Positions 1 to 11,689 are shown, counted from the first letter of the stretch. The stretch is DNA of 64,000 bases from Spirometra erinaceieuropaei (GCA_902702965.1 CACRXP010000394.1:21162-85161); one strand, 5' to 3'. A program made the numbers and translations. The notes: generated by a model not told the origin, from the sequence alone.

Positions 1-860
1 TGCCGGCTTTCGAATGAACTTCCTTCCGGCCGCATGCAAAAACTGCACTCTGTGGAAAATGACTACTTAATTAGCATACAATTGTCTCATTGATTTTCGA
101 TACCCCGAACACTCCAATTATATTTCATGGAAAGCATGCATAAAAATATTCATTCCTTCGCTCATTCGGTAGAAAATTACGTCCTCTTCTAGTTTTATAC
201 TCGAAGGAAGGGTATAATTCGCTTTTTAGAAACTTTGCCAATTCTCGAATCATTTTGAACCCACTCTGCCGTCACACCTGCATTCAGGGTTTCAAACTAC
301 AAGCCGTATATTTTCCGCGTACGGAAAACCACACGTTCCTCTACGGCAATAAAGGGGGACCATATAGGTTTCATAAAATTGAGCAGTGGATTTGATCCAT
401 ATTGTTAACTTTACAAGCCACATTGGTAAATGCAGGGACATCACGATTTATGAACGGCCATTTCACGGTATTCAAAAGTACCGCAATTGAAACTTTTAAA
501 ACTGAATTGTGCCCCTCCTTCGAGCATAAAATTTGACGAAGACGTAATTTTCTACCGAATGAGCAAAAGATTGAATATTTTTATGCATGTTTTCTATGGA
601 CTATAATTGAATTCTAATAGGCATCGAAAATCAACGAGAAAATTCATGCTACTTAAGTAGTCATTTTCTACAGAGTGCAGGTTTTGCATGCAGCCGGAAG
701 AAAGTTCATTCGCAAACCGGCATCCTGAGGTAACCGAAATATTATAGAATTGTGTTGCAGGCTGACCAGTTTTACGACCCTACCGAATTAATCTTTTGGA
801 AACGAAAACGCATTTCGGAATTTCGGTTGACATTTCATGAGTTAGCCCACCTACTGTATA
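1..860. repeat. FB foldback element, copy 1 (left end outside window)
   Basis: The sequence from about 1-250 is matched in reverse complement by about 520-860, with an unmatched centre of roughly 270 bp. The outer right end reads GCCCACCTACTGTATA. The same palindromic layout and the same arm sequences recur at 10328-11318, 47190-48071 and partly at 1697-2420 and 50606-51425. No open frame in the centre resembles a transposase, so this is a non-autonomous foldback/MITE-like element. The left terminus lies before the window. Confidence 0.8.
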
Positions 861-1451
861 TCTGAACCCGCCGGAGATGCGCTGGATCAACACAGAAGCC
901 AAATTAGGACACGGCACGCGTTATCCGAGCTGCGTACCTATAACAAATGCCACACATCACATGTGGTGTCGCGCCGAGGCCCAGGATCACGCCGCGCCAA
1001 CTACTTGCGCTTAGTCCCTGCGTCAGATGTCTCACGGACTGGTGCCTGAGAGGGGAAGAGACGTCGATTCTTTGGTCTCCGTCTCCATGACACACTCAAT
1101 GCATATTCCTTGCCATAAACAATCTGATGCGTTTGAATCTGCCACGGTGCGCTTAAAGGCAGCGGGACAACTCGGTCCTCTCGGAACCCACAGTCAGGCC
1201 TCAATGGCTCCTTAAAGTGGCCTTAATGGCACCGAGCTGCCCCTCTGTTCTTTTAGTGAAATCCAGCCCATTGTGCGCGGCCCAGGCGTATGTGACGCAC
1301 GAACGGACCGTTAAGCTTTGTTAGCCAATGCGCCCGATCCCGCCTCCCGTATAGGAACGCGAATCGACCGTGTTACGGAACTCACTCGTCTCGTTGTGCC
1401 TTAGGGCTCAATCTCGAGCTCCGCCAGCAGCCCCATAGCAGGTAGTGATAT
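861..1451. other. Repeat-derived, non-coding
   Basis: No gene is recognisable. Around 1005-1210 the sequence resembles, in reverse, part of 6190-6340, and a segment near 940 (ACAAATGCCACA) resembles 7750 and 32400, so this is interspersed repeat material. Confidence 0.5.
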
Positions 1452-1688
1452 GGGCAGAATAACATTGCCGACAAAGACAAGGGATACTGGGATGATTATT
1501 TCTGGCTTATTAATCGTGGCTCAGTGGTTAGGGGCGTTGGACCTCTAACCAACAGGTCTCGTGGTCGAGCCTCAGGGGTTGTACATCTCGGGGCTGAGTA
1601 TGACTGGCTGACGACGGCTTATAAGCCAGAAATGACCATTCCAGTCCCCTTTGCCTTTGCCGGTAGTGTCATTCTGCCTATATACATA
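1452..1688 (+). mobile_element. T1 tRNA-derived SINE with inverted tail in front, copy a
   Basis: The head at about 1514-1580 is tRNA-like: an A-box-like GTGGCTCAGTGGTTAGG and a B-box-like GTGGTCGAGCC at tRNA spacing. The body and tail run to about 1680. The tail (1621-1680) is repeated in reverse complement immediately upstream of the head (1452-1511), at roughly 80 percent identity by eye. The unit is therefore inverted tail, head, tail. Simpler copies of the family lie at 7448-7616 and 12135-12292. Confidence 0.75.
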
Positions 1689-1696
1689 TACGGTGC

Positions 1697-2420
1697 GTGA
1701 CCGATCTCATGAAATGTCGGCCAAAATTCTGGAATGTGTTTCCGATTAGGAAGGATTACTTAGGTGGGGTTGTTATACTGATGATTATCATGCAGCATAA
1801 CCCTATAAAATTTCGGACTTGCCAGGATGTCGGCTTTTGAATGTACTTCTTTTTGACCTCCTACAGAAAGCACACTCGGTAAAAGACGACTACTTAGGTA
1901 GCACGCATTTTTCCTATTGATTTTCGATGGTCTTATAAAGTCAAATATCTTTTACAGAAAACATGCACAAAAATATGCCTTCTTTTGCTCATTTGATTGG
2001 AAATCATATTGTCTTCATATTTTATGCCAGAAGAAAGTGTATATTTAGGTTTTAAAAAAGTTTCCTGATTCCCGAATACTTTTCAGCCTAATCTGTCATT
2101 GCATCGGCGTTTAGCAATTTCAGTCTACAAGGCGCACGCCTTCCGCTTAGGGAAAATGATATATTCCTCTATGTCGTTAAGAAGATACCACATAGAGTTC
2201 ATGAAATTTTGCAATGGATCCGGGCTGTCTTGTAAATTTCATTAGGAGCATTAGTAAACGGACATGTGCGGTCTTGCATGCATAGACATCGCACGGTGTT
2301 AAAAATCTCATAATTAGAAACTTTTTTAAAACCTAAATATGCACTTTCTTCTGGCATGAAATATGAAGACAATATGATTTCCTATAAAATTAGTAAAAGA
2401 AAGCATATTTTTGTCAACAA
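1697..2420. repeat. FB foldback element, copy 2 (right arm truncated)
   Basis: The left end GTGACCGATCTCATGAAATG matches the terminus of the copy at 47190. The left arm runs to about 2050. The right arm starts near 2330 and breaks off around 2420, before the outer terminus. No internal coding sequence is seen. Confidence 0.7.
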
Positions 2421-3381
2421 GGTGCCCAGAGAGGCCTATGCGTGCTTCGGACGAAATGAAATCCGACCTCATGACTTAAGCTGAGTCATCATTATGACAG
2501 ACCTGGACAAGGAAGATGAGACGAATTGCTGTTGCATAAGTCTTGTCGAATGTGCCATCATCCTTAGGCGATTTCAAGACGTGCGGTGGGAGGACGCGAC
2601 CAAAGCTGGGCGTGAATGCACTGACCGAACCTTTGCACTATGTCTACCGACAGCTGGCAGCTGCCTGCTCTGTCAACTTCACTGTGACATTCGATTTTGT
2701 GCACTGCAAGTTCCCCTTGGCTGATAGCGTTTGCTTGGAACAACTTCCTGCTGCGATCGTATTGTATGTATCTCACTTCTCGCCCACAACTGTTCTGGAC
2801 GATCGTCTAATATTTCATCTGACCTTTCACAGGGATGCTTCCTGCCATCCATCTGCAACGTTGTTCACTTGATCCTTGCTTCTGATGTTGTCATGCCTGC
2901 AAGTGGATGCTGTCTGGCTGACTTTAACTGCACTAACGTCATCCTCCAAAATGCTGCCTTCCAAGTTCTCTGGAACGTGGTGTGTGAAGTCAACGGGCTT
3001 GCAAAACAGCTATTTCATCCAACGACGCCGTAAAAATCAAAGTGTTCTTGAACTGCTTAAAAAAACCGACACTTTCCAGTATCCCCGAGTGGGGGTGGCG
3101 ATATCATCCCCCGAAATAATTCATTCCCCAAATTCTTCCTAACCTTCCAGTACGCCAATCGGACTGTCACGCTATCCTGATTTCCAGAGCGATCTGTGTG
3201 CCCCGATCATCCATCGGTGATTGGATATGTGCGGCTGTATGTAGAAGACCCAGAATAGAAATTTGAGTTTTACGCTGATTTAGGCAGGCAAAGAATCTCC
3301 TGGGAGCCACTTTTCTGTATTCTACGCACGTTCTATGCATTCTTGCTACTAACACATTTCTTAACTTTTGCACTCCTTCAG
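2421..3381. other. Intron upstream of the last USP7 exon
   Basis: This lies directly before the splice acceptor CACTCCTTCAG (ends 3381). Several overlapping open frames of 70-110 codons exist at 2494-3142, but none resembles USP7 or any other family I know and they shadow each other. Treated as intronic. Confidence 0.5.
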
Positions 3382-4370
3382 GCTTTAGTGGCGCCTCTCC
3401 ACAATTCATTAGTGCATTGGCCTCCGTCACGCACCAAGGCCTTACACGTGAGCCACCAGGCCCGCCAATTCCGTCCACCGTGTCGGGCACTTTACGCGAT
3501 TTCCTCCAACTTCCTGCCCCTGCGTATCCTGTTCAGTCACAAGCTGGAGCGACCAATTTTGCCCTCTCCAACGCCGCACAAGACCGTCCTCCGCAGCTTC
3601 TTGCACGCTATTCCGGCGTCAGTACCACCACAACATCTCCTTTCGGCAATCTGAGCTTCCCCGCTCCTCGAAGGGTCTATTACGCGCACATTGCCCTACC
3701 AATTGATCAGCTGGAGGCGTTAAAACAGGTTCAGGTTGCGTTCATTGGGCCACGCCTATGTGACCGACTGGACTTATCCCTGTCAGTGCCCGGTAACGGC
3801 ACAGTCGCCGATCTCCTGGCTGAAGCTCGTCCCCACGTGACTTTGGTGGGCTCCGGGAAGCTTCGTCTGCTCGAAGTGCGCAACAACCGCATCATCAAGG
3901 TCTACCAGAACGACTTTCCACTGGAGAAGATCGAGTCACAACTTAATCGGTTCACCCTGGACAGCAGTGACAACCTCAAGAGTGGACTGCGTATTGAAGA
4001 GCTGCCCCTGGATGAGGTCACCCCCCAACCCGGTGAGGTGATAATCTACGCGGCACATTTCAATAAGGACCTCAGCGACACCTTTGGTGTCCCCTTCACA
4101 GTACGCATTCGAGACCAAGAGCCCTACAGCGCAGTGAAAGAACGCATTCGAAAGCGTTTGGAAGTGCCAGACAAGGAGTTTGATGCCTGGAATTTTGTTC
4201 TGGTGACCAAATCCAAGCCAATATGCATACCGAGTGAACAGGATATTCTTGTGGACACTGAATTCTTTGCTACCAGCACCACACCTCAGCCCTGGCTGGG
4301 CGTTGAACACAAACCCTACAAGAGACCTCGCTACGCTCCGAGCGAAAAACCGATCAAAATTCACAATTGA
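3382..4370 (+). CDS. USP7: Ubiquitin-specific protease 7, C-terminal exon
   Basis: USP7 is a deubiquitinating enzyme acting mainly in the nucleus; its C-terminal ubiquitin-like (HUBL) domains and tail regulate the catalytic domain. Only the last coding exon is in the window. It starts after the acceptor CTCCTTCAG in phase (two bases complete a split codon) and encodes about 328 residues. Visible USP7 landmarks in order are GTLRDFLQ, RRVYYAHI, SGKLRLLEV, LRIEELPLDEV, AAHFNKDLSDTFGVPF, the final PWLGVEHKPYKRPRY and the C-terminal IKIHN, matching the PWLGLDH and KAIKIHN end of animal USP7. Between GTLRDFLQ and RRVYYAHI there are about 50 extra residues rich in Pro, Ala, Ser and Thr, where the human protein has only a few. 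The catalytic Cys and His boxes lie upstream, outside the window. I am confident of the family from the collinear C-terminus. Confidence 0.95.
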
Positions 4371-5029
4371 TTTGCTTTCCCCATTCACTGCTCATGCTTC
4401 ACTGCCACCACCACCATCGCCACTACAAATGCCTCCTTCATTCGGTGCTTTGTTGCTCCGAAAAGTCTGCTTCTTTTCTTCCACCACCACCACTACTACC
4501 ACCGTTTCGTTCTTTTGGAGTTTCACTATCCTGTCAGAATTTTCGCTCCGCCAGTGAACATTTAAACATCCTTAAAAAGAGAGAGAGAGAGTGGGTGCGA
4601 GTGAACATACTTGTCGGGCCTCTTATTATTTCTTGTTTGTCGCCCTCAGATCTCGCGCACTCGAAAATATCTTCCTGTCTCTTCCACCACTTCCGCTGCC
4701 AGTCGAGCTTCATGATGATTGTGTTGTTGTGGGGTGCCATTACTGGCTAAACCGGAAATCCGTTTGTGTGTGTGTGTATGTATGTAGGAAGTCGTTTCAG
4801 TTGTCACCTCTTTTGTTTTTTGAGGAGGAAACGACTCCTGGCGGGTACACAGTGCGCTCACCTTTCACTTATCAATCCATGTGGTCTGCCGCCGAGGTGT
4901 CGTAGGCCGTGCGTGCAGAGTCGTTGTTCTAGCCATCACGGGATTTCGCGCGCTCTCACCTGCTTCCCTCTCATCACCCAGCCCGCCAAACCTCCCCGCC
5001 TCGCTGTGTATCCATGCTTACATATACGC
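4371..5029 (+). other. USP7 3' flank / probable 3' UTR
   Basis: Pyrimidine-rich at first (CCACCACCACCATCGCC-like triplets), then a GA run near 4581-4591 and a GT run near 4765-4780. I see no AATAAA within the first 650 bases, so the transcript end is not defined. Confidence 0.4.
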
Positions 5030-5200
5030 ATGTCTTGACACCGGGCCCAGGCGGGGGAGGAGGAGAGAGTGTAGGTAGATGCTACGCAAGTCTACTGGCA
5101 CTATAAACCCCTGCGTAAGTCACCGTCCCTGCTCCCACCGCTGCTGCAGCTGTGGGGCACACGGTGGACATCGTCGAAATCGACGGTCGAACTGTCACAT
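5030..5200 (+). repeat. R interspersed repeat, copy 1
   Basis: It contains the family core GTCTTGACACCGGGCCCAGG, then GAGGAGAGAGTG, a TAGATGCTACGCAAGTCTAC segment, and ends with CACACGGTGGACATCGTCG and ACGGTCGAACTGTCAC. The same ordered blocks occur at 7790, 32471, 37725 and 45300 on this strand and at 5905, 8800 and 36700 on the other. No protein is encoded; it looks like a short non-autonomous element. Confidence 0.75.
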
Positions 5201-5904
5201 ATACGCACAAACACACGCCATTGCCGTTATTTAGTAAGTTTCCAAGTCAGGTCAGAACGTGATCCGCATTACTGCATTTACCGTGATGTCGTTCAACAAT
5301 ACAGGGTTATGCTTTGCGGGCCATGAGCCTCCCTTACCACGCCACCGCTCGTTAGAAACCGCTTTGTCCTGATGGAGGTCCTCCTTCGGGGGATCTTCTG
5401 CATAAGCCAGCGCTCATGGCTACAGAGGCATGGATTCCGCAACCGTTGGGCTGTGCTCATATTCGTCGCCGCGGTCCTGGGGTGTTGGTGTGCATGCGAC
5501 AGGCGGACAGGATCCATTCCAGACGTTTGCCGCACAAGTAATTGCGTGCTACCGCCAGCGGCGTCCGGTTGATGACCTGCGAACTGGTTGGCAAACGAGA
5601 TGATTTGGACGGCATCTTCCGTCCTGGTTTTGAATTTTCCCCTTAATGAGAGTGCGCTTAATGGCCTTTTGATCCCATCAACTGTCGTGGAGTGATTGTG
5701 CCGGTTCCGCGGCACTTTTATCTTCAGATTCTGAAGTTTCGGGTATCTGTTAAGCTGGATAAGTGCACCAGAAATCTGTTTGCGCGCTTCGTATGTTGTT
5801 GGTGGTCTTCCGTCTGCTGGGCGACTTGTATATCGTTTCTGTAGGTTCTAAGGGTTTGTCAGCGGAGAGTATCTGATTATCAAATGAATTTTGCCAACCA
5901 ATGA
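5201..5904. other. No recognisable feature
   Basis: The longest frames (for example 5293-5715 minus) have no recognisable motif and overlap frames on the other strand. Confidence 0.5.
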
Positions 5905-6340
5905 CAGTTCGACCGTCGTTTCCGACAATGTCCACCGTGTGCCCCACAGCAAGGTGGAGCGATGACGATGACTTGCGCGTGAATTAGTTTATAGTGACAG
6001 TGGACTTGCACTGCATCTACCGGACTCTCTCCTCCCCTCCACCTGGACCCGGTTTCAAGACAGTCAAGAAGAACGGAGGCGGGGGGGGGGGTGCAGGTGG
6101 ACGCTCCACTCCACACCCCCTGGTCCACACAGCAGATGACCAGGTTTTTTAACCAATAACAAGGGGATGGCTGGCACGGCCGGAGCCGCACCTGACTCAG
6201 ATCCCATGGAGTGGGAGTGCCGTAAAGGCCACGTGATAGCTTCAAACGCGTCAGATTGTTTATAGTGAGGAAAATGCGTTGAGCCGCCAACCTCACTCTC
6301 CCTTCCGGGGCCCCAACCACTGTCCGAGCGGTTTAGTTGA
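5905..6340 (-). repeat. R interspersed repeat, copy 2 (inverted)
   Basis: Reverse-orientation copy: CAGTTCGACCGTCG at 5906, TGTCCACCGTGTGCCCCACA, then the reversed core around 6040-6070 and a G run at about 6080-6091. It extends into a second block (GGAGTGGGAGTGCCGTAAAG near 6209) that also follows the R copy at 36700-37060. Confidence 0.7.
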
Positions 6341-7447
6341 CTGGTGCGGGGAATGGGACCAACCAATGACGCCTCGCGACGATCCACTAGGTACCCTGCG
6401 TAATGCAAGCATGTAAGGCTTATTAGCTGCTGCACGTGTATTTCGTTTTGGGGAGACCAACGATTTTACCATCGTAGCACGCTTGTGATGTAGGTCATGT
6501 TTCCGAATCCACCTAGGACTACTCCGATGAACCAGACCTGATTATCTGTCTGTTTTTGAATAAGAGTACATAAGCAAAAGGAACACCGACGGATATAAGA
6601 GAAATGGGACCGACGTTTAACCAATCCCACCCGTACCCACTCTAGTGCATTCGACATCGACCAGCACTGGCTGCGGTGATCGTGGATATCCGGCGTCACG
6701 CACAAGTGGTGACTCATCGGTCACAGTGTATGGACTGAACCGGAATTCAAATCGTCGGTGGTTCTGCTTGAGGTTAGGACATGGCTGCCTTGCGACGGTG
6801 CATAGGCCACGTTTGTGTCGGTGGCCTTACAGGATCGACTGTCTGGTGGTGTGACGCTTGACAGTTTTCGTTTCACGGAATCTGCAGGGCAGATTTATTT
6901 AGACGAGGTCGGTCCCATCCCGCCGAGGAATTTGACTGCCTCAATGATGACCAGAGTTTGTATGTTCCATAAAGCCTAGCTGATTTTAACGGAGCTTGTG
7001 CAGATAGGCTGATATAAAGCTGTGTCAGGTACCACCAAGACTTATCCATGGCGATGTCATCATTGCAGTTCCTAAGGTCTCGTAGTTACCGAGGTATTCA
7101 TGCAGTGTTGCAGAGTTACTGACACTAAATGCGCGACAAGGGTCAGAAGGTCCGGAGGTGGTCGTATGACACTTGACGATGGCGATAAAACCTACTAACT
7201 ATTTTTAGGTACGACACCATCGGCGGAGGTAGTGTCTTTTCATTTGAAAACGCCAACTTGTCGCGCCCGAGGACATGATCTCAAGATAATCTACATTTGA
7301 ATGCTGATTTGTCATCGGAAATAGTTCCTGTCACCCGAGCAAATCGCAATTCAGAAAAGGAAAATGTAAGTAGTTTCTCACAACAGTGGTCTCGTCGTTG
7401 AGCGCCCTTCTCCCATTGTATATTCCCGATCGAATGCGGCACGACAA
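6341..7447. other. No recognisable feature
   Basis: Small overlapping frames only; no domain, tRNA or repeat that I can pair with another part of the window. Confidence 0.45.
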
Positions 7448-7616
7448 CGAGCCCGCGGCTCAGTGGTTAGAGGCGTTGAACTTCTAAATAACAGGTTGCG
7501 AGTTCGAGCCCCAGGTGTTCCAGACCTCGGGGTTGGGTATGACTGGCTGCCGACGGCCAACAAGCCAGAAATGGCCATTCCAGTCTTCCTTGTCTTTGTC
7601 GATAATAACATTTTGT
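7448..7616 (+). mobile_element. T1 tRNA-derived SINE, copy b
   Basis: The head has CGGCTCAGTGGTTAGAGG (A-box-like) and GCGAGTTCGAGCCCCAGG (B-box-like), followed by the family body (GACCTCGGGGTTGGGTATGA) and a tail with AAGCCAGAAATGGCCATTCC. No inverted tail precedes it, unlike copy a. Part of the body is open by chance on both strands. Confidence 0.8.
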
Positions 7617-7789
7617 CCCATCGTATTCCCGACACCGGCATTAGCGAAAGGCCTGAGCTCGTGTTGCGCCCGTTTCTGCCGCTGCATGAGGCAGATGCAC
7701 GGGGGCTACATCGGATTCTGGCAGGCGTTATCAGAGTGCACATCATAACAAATGCCAACGTTCAGGATGCACTGACACGCCTAGGTGCA

Positions 7790-7975
7790 GGTTTATGCCG
7801 TGCCAGCCACCTGCGCCATCTCCGGCCTCTGGTTTTCTTGACTATGTCTTGACACCGGATCCAGTTAGTGGAGGAGGAGAGAGTGCGGCAGGCGCTGCGC
7901 AAGTCGCCGTGCCTGCCCTCATCTTGCAGTGGAACACGCGGCAGACATCGTCCGTCACGATGGTCGAACTGTCAT
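7790..7975 (+). repeat. R interspersed repeat, copy 3
   Basis: Blocks in family order: CTTGACACCGGATCCAGT, GGAGGAGAGAGTGCGG, GCTGCGCAAGTC, then GACATCGTCC and GGTCGAACTGTCA. Diverged relative to copies 8 and 9. Confidence 0.65.
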
Positions 7976-8289
7976 GTGGTTTCCGGCAGAAGAACTCCAA
8001 ATACGAATGTTAAACTAATCGTTCCGCAAATTATTAGGACGAGGGCTTGCATATAGGTTCCCAAAACTCGACTGTTGCTTCAACCTCAAAATTGTGATGA
8101 ACCCTACAACCGTGTTTGAACTTTCAGCTGGTTCATGCATTACGAATGTGATGAAACTGCTGCTGTACAAGGGTGTACTATTATAAGAATTACTCATTTA
8201 GGGAATGGGTATTTCGCGGTTATTTTACGGCACTTTTTCGTCCCCTAGTCAGATTTCCATTAATCGGGGCCAACCATAGAAAGCATCAC

Positions 8290-8540
8290 CTCAGGCACTT
8301 CGCCCCTGTACTCCTTTGATCGGTACTCACGCCTTGTTTAGACCCTGTTTCTGCTCTCGCGGCGCGGGACGTCTTCTCTCGTCCAACTGCCAACTTATTC
8401 CAACCGATTCACAATTCTTTCTGCGCAGAATATAGTAGCCCCTCAACTGGCGTCCAGCACCCCTTTCTATCCAAAATCGGGCCTGAGGGTCATAGTGGCT
8501 AGGGCCTCCCTATGACAAGCTGTCGCGAAATTGGTGACCC
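8290..8540 (+). repeat. S interspersed repeat, copy 1
   Basis: It shares ordered blocks with 11690-12035: TCTCTCGTCCAACTGCCAAC, TGCGCAGAATA, ATCGGGCCTGAGG and AGGGCCTCCCTATGA. Inverted copies are at 11319-11590 and 16090-16380. Non-coding. Confidence 0.6.
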
Positions 8541-8799
8541 CGACGTGATCGAAACGCAACTGCCAGACGTGGCTGAGCTCGGTCATCACGAAATCCCATC
8601 ACGACTTTATCCCGCTGTGTCAGTTAATGTGTCCGAGGATAGAAAAACGCGGTTGCTCTTATTTTAGCGTCAGTCGAGATGGATGTCGTTAAACAACCTC
8701 AACCTATCGAGTTCAGGTCGTTGTTCCGATCCAATCTCACAGAGCGATCCCTCCCTCGGTGCCAGCACCCGGAAGTCATTCCCGTTATCAGATATATTA
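8541..8799. other. No recognisable feature
   Basis: No gene or repeat pairing seen between the S repeat and the next R repeat. Confidence 0.4.
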
Positions 8800-9185
8800 C
8801 GCTTATTCGACCGTCGTACCCGAAGATATCCACCGTGTGTTCCATAGCAAGTTGAAACGGGCACGGTGACTTGTGTGTGAATTAGGTTATAGTGAGGGTG
8901 GGCTTTCGCAGCATCTAACTCACTCTCCTTCTCCCACCTGGGTACGGTGTCAAGACATAGTCAAGAAGGCCGTAGGCGGGAGAAGACGCAGGTGGCTAGC
9001 GCGGCCGACCCCGCAACTAGGCGTACCGCCACACCCCTGGTCCACAACAAACACTTGACCAGGATATTAACCAGCAACAGCAGCATCACAACGGTCCAGA
9101 ATGACGACAAGGATGACTCGGCAGCTATGTTTATAACATGTATACCCCACAAGAGCGCATGCCAGGCTGCGAGAGCTATGGTTTG
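8800..9185 (-). repeat. R interspersed repeat, copy 4 (inverted)
   Basis: Reverse copy with TTCGACCGTCGTACC, GACTTGTGTGTGAATTAG, CTCACTCTCC, GGTACGGTGTCAAGACATAG, GGTCCACAACAAACACTTGA and AACCAGCAACAGCAGCATC. It extends to the far block (CAGGCTGCGAGAG), corresponding to the long copies at 37725 and 45300. Confidence 0.75.
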
Positions 9186-10327
9186 CTGATCGTGACGTAG
9201 CAGATGCCTTCGAGCCAGGTTTTACTAATTGCTCCTCCCTTGACTTTCAGCCAGCAAATTTTGGGAGTTGAAGTCTGCAGATATGCCGTACTTACAGCAC
9301 AGGTACTAGCTAAAAACCCAGGCACGGTTGTTTCGTCGATGTTGTGCCGCGTTCTGATATGTGAGCTCCACTTTTTGTGCCGTCTTTTTGAATTTCCTCA
9401 AAAAGCCGCGCGCAAACTTGGTACAAATCCCACGGAGCATTATTTGTTTACTACTGGCTGTTGGCAGCGATTATTTCGCAGTATCTCAACTATTCGCATC
9501 AACTTTCAGAACGAACCTCAAAATCTCTGTCCCGAAAGATCTGCTCCAATTTCGTGCATTAATTTTCGAGAAAATTATAAAGCGGGGTCTGCTATGTTTA
9601 CCTTACTTCTTCGTTGCTACGGATGGACGAAGGCCACGGGGGAGTCAGTTTCCACTTAAGAAGATCGGTTCAACAAAATAAATCAATCCGAGCTTAACCT
9701 GTGAACACAACCACAGTGCTCCTGATCTCAGTAAACGAAACCTGACCTCGACGCGTTGTTGAGTCTCGGAAGAGTGGGGTATTTCTTGGCTGGTGTCTTC
9801 CGGATGTTGCGAGAAACTCCTCGAATGCGAAACTTTACCACCAATGGTAGAGACCTCCGTCTGATAAACCAATGGAAAGTCGCCGTCTCTGATCTTGTCG
9901 TTCGTTTCGTAAGCCCAACTGGACACCTGCCTCGGACGCCATGCCTCTGAACCCCTGTTTTGCACTGCCGTGTGAGTATACTAGTTCATCCGAAAGGCCC
10001 TGCTGTTCTGTAATGTAACGTTGGTGACATTGGATCTGGCACGATTGACCAGTTTGGATAGTTGTGATTGGTCAGATGCAATACACAGCTCCACGCTGTT
10101 AGTCATTGGTCAGACACTATGCGGGAAAAATGCTTATCCTCGTGATGTCAGACGAACGACTGCTGATGGTGTGGATGTGCAGAGGTTCGCCAGACGGATG
10201 CAATGTTGCAGCAGATGCTGAAAATGGGGTTATTGCAACAGCCTGAGTCGAGAGTAAGACCCTAGCTACCACGACTTTCAGGTCCGGTTCCGAATTGAAA
10301 GAGAAGATAGACGCCAGTTGGAAGGAT
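9186..10327. other. No recognisable feature
   Basis: Frames of up to 151 codons (9204-9659 +) carry no motif I recognise and overlap another long frame; not called as a gene. Confidence 0.45.
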
Positions 10328-11318
10328 TGTACAGTAGGTGGGCTGACTCATGAAATGTCAGCCAGAGTTCCGAAATGCGTCTTCGTTTCGAAAACATTAA
10401 TTATGTGGGGTTGTAAAACCAATCATCTTGCAGCATAATCCTATAATAATTCAGGACGCCGGCTTTCGAACAAACTTCTTTCTGGGTGCATCCAAAAGCC
10501 ATACTCCGTAACACTTGACTACTTAAGTAGCGTGCATTTTTTAATTGATTTTCGATGCCCTTAAAGATTAAATAATAGCTCATGAAAAACATGCTTAAAA
10601 ATATTCATTCTTTTACTTATTCGGTAGAAACTTACGTCTTCTTCCATTTGTATGCTTAACAAAAGTATATAATTCGGTTTTAGAAAAGTTTCTAATTGTG
10701 AGATTTTTAATACCGTAAAATGGCCCTTTATAAAACGTCATGTCTCTGCATTTACCAATGGGGCTTGTAAAGTTAACAATGTGGCTCAACTCCACAGCTT
10801 ACTTTTATGAACCCCATATGGTCTCCTATTAATACGGTAGAGAAATGTATGGTTTTCCGTGCGCGGAAATTCTACGGCTTGTAGTTTGGGGACCCTGAAT
10901 GCAAGTGTAACGGCAGGTCGGGTTCAAAATTATTGCGGAATCGGAAAGGTTTTATAAAACAAAATTGTATCCTTCCTTCGAGTAGAAAATTGAAAGGAGA
11001 CGTGATTTTCTACTAAATGAGCAAAAGAATGTATATTTTTTTGCATGTTTTCCATGAGATATAATTGAGTATTTAAGGGCATCGAAAGTCAATGAAACGA
11101 ATGCATGCTACATAAGTAGTCATTTTTACGGAGCATGGTTTTTGGATGCACCCGGAAAGAAGTTTGTTTGAAAGCCAGCGTCCTGGAGTAACTGAATTAT
11201 TATAGGATTATGCTGCACGATGATTGGTTTTACAACCCTGCTTAATTAATCTTTTTGAAACGAAAACGCATTACGGAATTTCTGTTGACATTTCATGAGT
11301 TAGCCCACCTACTGTACA
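10328..11318. repeat. FB foldback element, copy 3 (complete)
   Basis: Full copy with both termini: left TGTACAGTAGGTGGGCTGAC and right GAGTTAGCCCACCTACTGTACA, which are reverse complements apart from scattered changes. Arms of about 370 bp (10328-10700 and about 10950-11318) pair along their length, for example TGACTACTTAAGTAGCGTGC against its counterpart near 11105. The centre is AT-rich and non-coding. A target-site duplication is not obvious. Confidence 0.85.
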
Positions 11319-11590
11319 TTCTGTGCAGAGCAACTGGAAAAGGGAGTGGAAGGAGTTGGCAGCCAGGGAAAGTGCCTCCAGCGCCGGGAGAGCCGCGTCC
11401 CAAGTGTGTGTCGGGGAGCGCGTCAGGAGGGCCTTGAGCCAGAGCACGCCTGGCTTGACCTTGAATCTGATTGGCCAGTTGGAAAGCCGAGTGGGCGAAC
11501 GCCAGACAGCCCTGATGCGCACATGCGGACACGCGAGAGGCCCAGCGTTGCGACAGGCGCTCGGAGTAGGGTCACTACAGCTCTAAAAAA
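11319..11590 (-). repeat. S interspersed repeat, copy 2 (inverted)
   Basis: Begins exactly where FB copy 3 ends. Blocks TCTGTGCAGAG, GAGTTGGCAGCC, CTGATTGGCCAGTT and GGAGTAGGGTCACTACAG match, in reverse, 11690-12035. The overlapping open frames here are on both strands and are composition effects. Confidence 0.65.
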
Positions 11591-11689
11591 AATAAAACTG
11601 AGACAGTCTGCTTTTATGTTGACAGGATCGAAATTTTCGGCGAAAAAAATGCCCGCTGCCGCGTCCCAACGGTAAGCGAAATGCGTAGT

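Noticed and set aside
2494..3142. An upstream USP7 exon
   Set aside because: None of the frames shows USP7 landmarks and they overlap on both strands.
9204..9681. Overlapping open frames of 151 and 106 codons
   Set aside because: No recognisable domain, two frames open over the same bases, no splice or promoter support; in 64 kb, chance frames of this size are expected.
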